A stretch of 64,000 nucleotides of DNA from Haemaphysalis longicornis (taxonomy: Eukaryota > Arthropoda > Arachnida > Ixodida > Ixodidae), in the NCBI GenBank assembly GCA_013339765.2, contig CM023449.1, positions 113,015,493 through 113,079,492 of the forward strand, given 5' to 3'. Made by a program: the position numbers and the translations under genes. Numbering within the stretch: position 1 is the first letter of the stretch; each line of letters starts with the position of its first letter. Under the pieces are notes generated by a model that saw only the letters and a program-made list of their open reading frames with translations, did not search any database and was not told where the DNA came from. Positions 56,331 through 64,000 of the stretch are shown here, piece by piece.

Positions 56331-58490
56331 GCAGCCAGAAGAGAATCACCACTACTTGAAACACAGCGACAGCAGCAGCCGCTGAGAAATTATTAGCACG
56401 CTGCCATGCCGGCATAGGGCCTTGAAGATCTCTAGAACTTGTCCTGTGGCACTTAGGTGCATTCTGTAATATATGCTCCGTGAACACTTCAGCGATATAG
56501 GGGGAGCGCGAGGTTGCGATTGCAAACACTTCGCCAGTTTTCATTCACAAAAGGCTTAAACACAGGCATTCAAGGAAAGCAAATCAAGGGGTTTATTCAT
56601 TCTATTCATCACATAAATGGCTACTATCTACGCTACTTCACCACCAGTAAACAGTTGTTCACATACGCCGATCGAAAAACACAGCACACGCATTCCAACA
56701 CCCTGGCTCACGCTTAAGTGACTCGCTCGACAGCCACACTACGCGGCACATTCCCCGCGAACGTCCGCCGAGACAGAAATACCTACAGGTGCTGGGTAGT
56801 CCATAGAAAAGAAAGCACTCAGAAGTCGTTCATTACACTCAGTACTCAACGCACACAGCTGCAAGTTCGGTGGCTTAAAATGGGAAATGCACTCTCAATA
56901 AAACAATGAAGATGGTCGCACACAATGCAATGATAAAAAAAAAACGTTTTTCCAAGTTCACTCAATTAGTTCCTAGTAAGTTTTCTCAGTTCGCGAAAAA
57001 ATTATTTTTGTCACATCACCGCGGCCAAATCTTCACTTCTGTCTACGTTGCAGTGCCCATGTGATGCAGGGTAGTTTAGAATAGTATTCGTGAACACCAA
57101 AAAAAGTCCTGCATTTCTCGCACTATAGAGTCTCTTCAGTTCGTAAGATCACTCACCCTAGAGTTTTGCGTACGATGAAATTCCTGTCACAGTATCGCAG
57201 GTATCCATTTTCGCATGACTTGAAGTTGATGTTGAATTAATCGTAACACTGTCACCGTAAACACCGAAATTCACGACACCAAAAAGCGACACATTTGCTT
57301 GGCATCACACCATCTACACGAGCACATTGCCGTCGAGTCGAAATTCCCAGCACCAGGCAACACGTGCCATGCCCGCGCACATGAACAAGGAGACGAAATG
57401 TGGCTGACTGAGTACATCCAGGTATAAGCAGGTCCATCGCGATAGCAAATAGTGCGGAGATACATGCCCATCTTTCGATCTTTTTCTAACTTGTTTGCTG
57501 GTATTTTTTTTTGGTAATTACAAGATCGCTTAACGTTTTGTTTTCTTCATCCGAAAAAAGTTGTATCTGTTCTCAGTACTCAGGGAACATTGTCTGTCAC
57601 TAGCATTGCTGCGCGCAGGAATACTAACACAGCTCGGGCCACACGGCCGTGTCCTTCGCTACCCATCGCCAAAACCAGTATGTCAAACAACAAAAGAAAT
57701 AAAACAGGAAGCAGGGGTGTCCCTCTACCCTTTCATCGCTTCCCAGAATTTCTTCACCGCGCTCCTTCGCCCGGCGTGGGTCGCTCTCCCCCTTTCTCAA
57801 TGACTAATCTGAAAGTGGGGTCCGCGGGAGAAAGAATGCGGTTGTTCGCAGCTTCCACCATATTTCTGAGACTGAGAGAGCGTACCCTGGGCCACGAAAG
57901 TTATTTCCAATCTGCTTCGACGCTGTGAGGGCCGTTTTCAGAGAAGCCCGCTTTTTCACTTGACCGCGGCAGCGAAGGGCTACAGAGGAATAATTCTACG
58001 GAATTATACGTCTTTCCGTCAACGTTCCTTTGCAAGCTTTGCGGACGCGCAGTATCCAAAGTTGCAACCTGAATTTGAGCGTTAATCAGTAGCTTCTTTT
58101 AATTGTACTTTTCCCGTATTGTTGGTATAATAAGTACCTAACCTTATTGAACAAATACGTTCATATAACCAGCCGATCAACCTCATCATCGTTATCCAAT
58201 CTGTGTTGTAGATGTAGCTAGGTAAATCATGAGTATATGAATTTCGCGTCATAAGTCATATTGAAACCAGCAGAATAGGATTTAATGGTTGCTCGAATTA
58301 TACCTTTATAGGCGAAATTTTTTTGATTAGCGGCTGGAAACGTGGAGCCGTATGTTACTATGTAGTTAGTAAAAGAAGCCTTTATGGATGCAGGGCTTGT
58401 CAGTTCTGCGCCAAACGCTTCTTAATGCCGGCAAATGTTGCCTAATTATCACACATCTAAAGGTTTACAGTTATATATTGTACTGTACCC
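56331..58490. other. No recognised gene
   Basis: Short frames only; the longest, 112 codons at 57590-57928 on the plus strand, overlaps an 80-codon frame in another phase and shows no domain. Confidence 0.45.
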
Positions 58491-59152
58491 AGCAGCAGAA
58501 GCTTTTATGGCTGCCTCACTTTAGCTTTAAAGCAAATTCTCTCCAATAGCTGGCAGAAGACATCCGTATGGTTCCAAGTTTGTAGACTTAGAGCTAAACA
58601 ATGGCCCATAGCCAGCCAAATGAGCTTTTATGGCATTCTCTCTATAGCTTTAGGACGAACTCTTTTCAATAGCTGGCAAAAGACAGCTGAATGGCTTGAA
58701 GTCTGTAGACTTAGAGTGAAACAACGGCCTATAGCCAGCCGAATGAGCTTTTATGGCTTTCTCTCTTTAGCTTTAGGACGAACTCTTTTCAATAGCTGGC
58801 AAAAGACAGCTGTATGGTTTTGAGTCTGTAGACTTCAAGCTAAAAAATGGTCTATAGCCAGCCAAAAGAGCTTTGCCGCGGCTGGTCTGTAGAACTAAAG
58901 CCATACATATTTCTTTAGCTGGCTACAGTTACCTGAATAGCTGTGACTCTATAGACTAAACACATTAGGATGTTCTATAATCGTCTAAAGAGAATTGTAT
59001 GGTTTACAGTCTTTAGTGCAGGATCTATAAAAACTTCAATAGCTGGCTATAGCCTAATTTATGCCTTTTAATGGGTGACCATAGAGACCCATAGGCGGCC
59101 ATAGCTCACCATACATTTTTCAATAGACGCCCATAAGGCATTTTTGTATGGG
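58491..59152. mobile_element. Tandem/foldback element W2, 123-bp period
   Basis: GCTTTTATGGC starts at 58501, 58624 and 58747, and a decayed copy (gctttgcc) at 58870, an exact 123-bp period. Each unit contains tagctggcaaaagacagctg and ggtctatagccagcc. The right end, ATTTTTGTATGGGTG at 59138-59152, is the inverse of W1's end type. W1 and W2 share the words tctatag, tatggc and tttagct, so they belong to one superfamily. Confidence 0.75.
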
Positions 59153-62100
59153 TGAACCCGCATCTGCTGCCGCCCCCCCTCCCCCCTATATTCTGTTTGT
59201 ACTGGTGCCTACTGCAAAACTAATTCGAGGTTATAGTCAGTGGTTGGGCAATGTCTGGTGTGGTTATGAACAAATTCTGCGATTATTATTACAGAATACA
59301 ACGGTCACTGCTATCGGGAACCCCTGTCATATTTTAAACGTTGACTTTGAGGCAATGTCTGAAGGCGTGCTTAGGAAATCTCGCCACATATTCACAACGT
59401 TGTTTCTTCCTCCCTCCACCCCCCACAAAAAAACCGCGGGAATTTTCCGAACTTTTTTTTTTCACATTGATTTCTGTGCACAGTATTTTACCCCTGAAAC
59501 CCGACATCTGATGCAATATACAAAACTTTATAACTACCTACTGTAACTTTCTCGACAACACCGTGAGGAGTGAGAGTGTGTTTCGATTAAGGACAAACAA
59601 TAGCCAATACGCCATTTAATCGAAAAAGTACTGCAGGCGCTGGCGCGCTACGCATGGCCAAAAAGATTTGCTTCAGGTAACGTCACGATAGGTATAACGT
59701 TTCAATTACTTTGGGTTTGCAAGCCCATGTAGTAATTGCATTATTCAGCTTTTCCGATGCGGCATGCTAACCCGAGAACTAAAGGATTATGTTTGCATAC
59801 AGTACCTCATCATTGTCAGTAATCCGCAGCACTTACAAGTCAGAGGTGTGATGACAGCAGTGGTGCTCGCAGTGATGGTCCAACCATAGTAACAGCGGCA
59901 TACGAGGGGGAGTAATGGTCCTTTCTGGCGCGTTCGTATCTGCCGCACACTAAAATTGGTTAGGTTAAGGGATGTTAGACATCCAGTTATCACGTCAGTT
60001 CGCAGTTTAAAAAACCAGCTGGTGGGGTAATTAAATTTTCTGGCCCTGATTTACGAAGAGCAATTTCTTCCAATAGCCATTATGGGTGGCTTGAGCCTCA
60101 GTGCAACTAAGCATCTGGACTTTCTATCATTTGACGGATGAGTTTCATTTGAAGCTTCCGATCCAGGTGAACTCTCTACGTGGCAGTCCTTTTGAAGTTC
60201 GTGGAAAATGCCTTCGCCCTATGCGTGCCAAGACAAAAAGTTTTTGTTGTATTTACTCGAGAAATTCTGCAGGCCAGACGCTCAAGCAAAAGGGGTACGT
60301 GTACATCACGTGGGAACACGTTCAGTTCATACTCGAAGCTGTACAGCTTAAATTAAGGTAACACAGCGCCGTTGCTATATAAACAATACCAAATACCAGA
60401 GAACCCGAGTATGTCAGGACAAGATATCACACAAAGCAGAAAAAACGAAGAAAACATTCGCGTCATGGTACGTAATTTCATACACACAAGACTTCACCTT
60501 TGATGTAGTGCAACAGGTCGTCTTAAACATGGAAGATGTTTACCGAGAGCTTTGGCTAACTGACTGAGGCGCTGCGGGGCTGAGCGCAAGAAAGCAGTTT
60601 CAATCTTTGCAGTACCAGTAATTCGTAAGAGTGAGGCGAAAACGGACGTATTGTCGAGTTGTATGTTGCATTTCTGTCAATTCATTTCTTTGTTTTCACT
60701 CCTGCATGGGTTCGAGGAGAGCCTGAAGTATCTGTAAATAAAAAAAAGAGAAGAATTGACTCGCCGTTCGGCCTCGCAAAAATAGATGTCCAGCAAAGTT
60801 GTTGTTGAGCCACTGCGCCTGACGATGGGCGTTTAAGATGTTTTCATGCTTTCCCAGTATTGGCAGTGAAGTGGACATCGCTTGGTAGTCGTTCCATTAA
60901 ACTGAGAACGCTGTGACGAGAAAAATTTGACAAGTTTCTCTCTGGCGCTGAGGTGATTGAGGAGCATTAGATCGCCCTTTGTTAACGCTTCCTCCGCGCC
61001 TGTTTAATAATTTCGTCAATTTTCGCCTCCCAGCTTTGCTGTTCGCATTGTAGTTGTTGTCGCTGCCGCACTTCGTATTCGCGTGTTTACTTGGAAGTAC
61101 TGATTTGAGTGGCCTAACCTAAGCGTTGGGCCTTTTCGGCTGGCGTCCACAAGAGCGGGACCGAAGGGCGCCAGCCAAATAGGTAACCCTCGGTGCAGGA
61201 TTAATTATGTTGGCCTCGGCGGATTCCATGGCGTGCACCAGAAATTATCAAATGCAATTATAACGGGCATTATAAGTATACCATTTCGGTGGCCCTTCGC
61301 CACCTATTTAGAAGTGGCTTGGACACCACACTATATGTAACAAATATTGGCTATTTCTTGACACAACACGGTACATCTTCGTACAAAAGTCCCTGGCGGT
61401 CGCTACCTTCAGGGCCCTTTCAGTCATCTGAAGCTGATCAGCGGGATACAGGCATGCTAGCATGCCTTCCCACTGCTCGTCGCTGGAGAAGGAAATTAGG
61501 TAAGCGAAGAACTCTGGGAGCACTCTAAGATTATGTGTTCTAAGATTATGGAGTAGGCGGCGGGATGTATTGTCCCATTACAGCCTTGTATATACACCCT
61601 AATTGGTTTTATTAAGGTTTCGTTGCCCTGACGTCACATACTGGGAAATTGAAGTCATATGTTGTGTATGGCGTGCCGGTTTGAAAGGTGCTTGTATTGG
61701 CAAATCAACGTAGTGTTTTGCTCATCTCCATTGCCTTTAGAGTTTGTGGAAATCCTCTTTCTCTGTAATTTGTGTCGAACGTGTTTCGTTACCTTGTCTG
61801 GACATAGGTGACATAGAGTATAAAATTTTATTCAAACGCTTCAGATAGTAGTCTTTGGATTGCTAGTTCTCACTGGGACAAGCGTACGGCTGTGTGAGAA
61901 ACGAATGAATATATACGGTATAAAAAATGAAAATGAAATCAAACAATATAATATATACACTTACGACACGTCCAACATGCAACGGGGCGCCTAAACAGAC
62001 TTTTACAGTTTTATTCGCACCCCACCGATCATCATCCGCGTAAAAAAAAACAAAGACTTATGACAGCACAGGTGGTTAAGCGGAGAGTCAATAGGAAGGC

Positions 62101-63699
62101 TTGCGTTTCGAAATGCCTCTTCAAAATGCTTGACCCGCAGAACGTTTCGCGCTAATTGCTTCAGCTTTTGAAACCACGTCCGTTGCAGATAAAAGTAACT
62201 GTTCAGATACATAAGCACATTACGAATCCTTCTGACGTTTTTACAACGCGCACTACCACCACCATTAAGCAATATTGAGGCAGTGGTACCGATACGGGGC
62301 CTTTGACAGCATAGCATATGATGTGCGAAGAATAGTTTAATATTTCCATCAGTATATGGGGGGAGGGGGTAAGAAGTTAAGCCACACATGAAAATGAACG
62401 GTTGTAGAAACGGATGTGGTGGGTTCCGGTCCCTATAGGAATTCTCTTTATTGCTTGCTCACTATAAGTTGCGGGCTGGTTAGTAAACCAGTGGATTAAC
62501 CAATAAAACTGAAAATAACACATCGAGGGCAATTGCATACAGCAACGGTTTTTTATGATGTTTTTTTATGGTTTTTGTGATTTTTAATGGTCGCAAACTT
62601 CAATACCTAAATTTACGCAGAGGAAGCGTACCCTAGAAAAAAAACTCAAATTCGTATTCAGGTAAAGTAAGATAAATTTATTGAAATGTATGGACGTAGA
62701 TTACACACATCCCTTAAGCATATGCACCTGACAAACGTTTTTGAGCGCATGCCAAGTATTCAGATGAATCTTGAATAAATTTGGCGGATTATTGCATGGC
62801 TATATAAAACATACCATCGTGAAGTATCTGCCATCATTTGGTGGGTGCAGGCCTTCGTGGAGGCGCGGAAGAGAGAAGCGACAGAATCTATAAAAATCTA
62901 AATTTTAAACCCTGTCTCAACACCGCACTACAAGGCGAAGAAAAAATGGTGCATAGCTATAACTTGCTGAAAACGTCAACAAGTACCAATCCTGTCTCGA
63001 TTTTACCTCCCTAATCTGCGTTGCCACCAAGAAGCGTTTTCATGATGAGCATGTTTAAGAAGGTTGCCAAAGGTATGTTTCGAAAACTTGTGCCCAATGG
63101 TTGCCACTTTGGCAGTGTAGCAACTAACGCCAAGAACAGCGCATGGAAAGTTTGAGCTGGCGCACAGTGCAGATGCGGCATCTTTGAGTAGCTGGGGAAA
63201 TGAAACTTCGATTTTACACACTGGTAGAAGTGGCGAGGTTGCAGATCAAGAAGCCCCGATATCCGTACACTAGACAACTACAGTGTTCGTGTGAAGCGGC
63301 GACGAGCTTCCCACCGAAATCGTACGTGCGCCTGGGGATTTTCGGAAGCCCAATTTAAAACCACTTGCGAACTCTCAATCAATACTTGTCAAATTTGTTG
63401 CACAAAATGGTAGAGGATACGAAAACCGCCCTTGCGGTCAGCGGAATTTGGCGGCACTCTGCGTAATTCACGAGTGCGAAGATTACAAAATTTTCTTTTA
63501 TAACAATATTGAACGTGACAGCGGTATTTCCCACTCATCCGTTGCGACACCTTTTTCACGTGGGAAAATGGCAGTAACCCCGCACGTGGAGATTTCTGGC
63601 TGAAGCATTGCCAAAGGGGATTTGTTCCCAGGCGGGGATCTAGTGTCGTGGCCGCCCATCCAAAAAATGCACGCATCTCCACGAAGTGAATCATGACGA
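59153..63699. other. No recognised gene; possible LINE tail at 61.4 kb
   Basis: Frames here reach 132 codons (plus, 59148-59546), 128 (minus, 62003-62389) and 107 (minus, 63389-63712) without recognisable motifs. A weak LINE C-terminal candidate is listed separately. Confidence 0.4.
61380..61510 (-). pseudogene. Possible LINE ORF2 C-terminal tail
   Basis: The minus strand reads SSDEQWEGMLACLYPADQLQ then MTERALKVATARDF. This resembles the last residues of some tick LINE ORF2 proteins (an EQWE...DQL...RA..VA pattern), recalled by style only. No other LINE sequence is recognised around it. Confidence 0.3.
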
Positions 63700-63701
63700 G
63701 T

Positions 63702-63959
63702 GGGCGAAGCACTGCGGATCGTTGTTACCGTAACTCAAGGGGGGCCATTGCCTTCCCTCCCATTTAATTGAGTGACAACGCGTGTGTACTGTATACACAA
63801 TTCCAATCCAATCCAGTCCAATCCGATACAATTCAATTTATCTCAATTTAGTCCAATCAAATCCAATCCAATTCAATCCAGTCCTTCTCGCGCATGCGCA
63901 ACACTGTGTACATGGACGCCAAGCCCCGGCCAAAGCGAGGTCCTAAGGTGCTTCGCCCC
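63702..63959. mobile_element. TIR element (copy M2)
   Basis: Ends GGGCGAAGCAC and GTGCTTCGCCC are exact inverses (11 bp). It shares the left flank tgaatcatga, the interior accgtaactc and the right flank ccctaaaag with M1 at 10915-11476 but is half its length. The middle is a degenerate CCAAT pentanucleotide array. No coding frame. Confidence 0.6.
63801..63885. repeat. Degenerate (CCAAT)n array inside M2
   Basis: About 17 pentanucleotide units close to CCAAT/TCAAT with scattered changes (ccagt, ccgat, tttat). It accounts for a third of the element. Confidence 0.85.
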
Positions 63960-64000
63960 TAAAAGTTCTTCTTTCAGCCTCTCGTACGACACCAAGCGGT

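Overview
This window looks like repeat-rich eukaryotic DNA from a hard tick (Ixodidae). The basis is mixed. Every coding trace I recognise belongs to a transposable element. A truncated tRNA-derived SINE at 41348-41547 has the body I associate with tick SINEs, and several LINE 3' ends, MITE ends and foldback ends look like tick families. I cannot run a search, so the lineage is an inference (about 0.7). I recognise no single-copy host gene, no rRNA gene and no intact tRNA gene.

Layout: 0.8-2.6 kb holds a decayed CR1/L2-like LINE (minus strand). 5.8-6.1 kb holds a tandemly doubled tRNA-derived SINE. 6.5-8.0 kb is a deleted LTR retrotransposon (BEL/Pao-like, minus strand) with 5-bp target duplications and an inverted duplication of the start of its gag. 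10.9-11.5 kb is a TIR element. 12.9-14.0 kb is a decayed Ty3/gypsy gag (plus strand). 17.9-22.2 kb is a nest: an inverted pair of a roughly 510-bp repeat with coding-like frames encloses a 5'-truncated LINE that still has an open 458-codon frame, and one arm was split by a 393-bp promoter-bearing insert. 22.2-28.2 kb is a near full-length fossil LINE (ORF1, endonuclease, RT, RNase H, CCHC; minus strand) interrupted by a TTAA/TA-flanked MITE and a second insert. 28.25 kb has a perfect 114-bp palindrome. 31.2-32.0 kb is a miniature LTR element (TRIM-like) with ATAT target duplications.

The largest structure is 35.0-42.3 kb: three head-to-tail copies of a roughly 2.2-kb unit of unknown nature. 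Copies B and C share a 300-bp hairpin element that copy A lacks, and copy C alone carries the SINE, so insertion order can be read from filled and empty sites. All three copies carry related minus-strand coding-like frames; the copy C frame is open for 145 codons.

42.8-43.9 kb holds two minisatellites, 44.3 kb the end of an RTE-type LINE, 55.8-56.3 and 58.5-59.2 kb two foldback/tandem elements built from the same short words, and 63.7-63.96 kb a second copy of the 10.9-kb TIR family. The remaining stretches show no gene I can support. Nothing here works as a pathway; the interactions are nested insertions, duplications and possible hairpin RNA sources.
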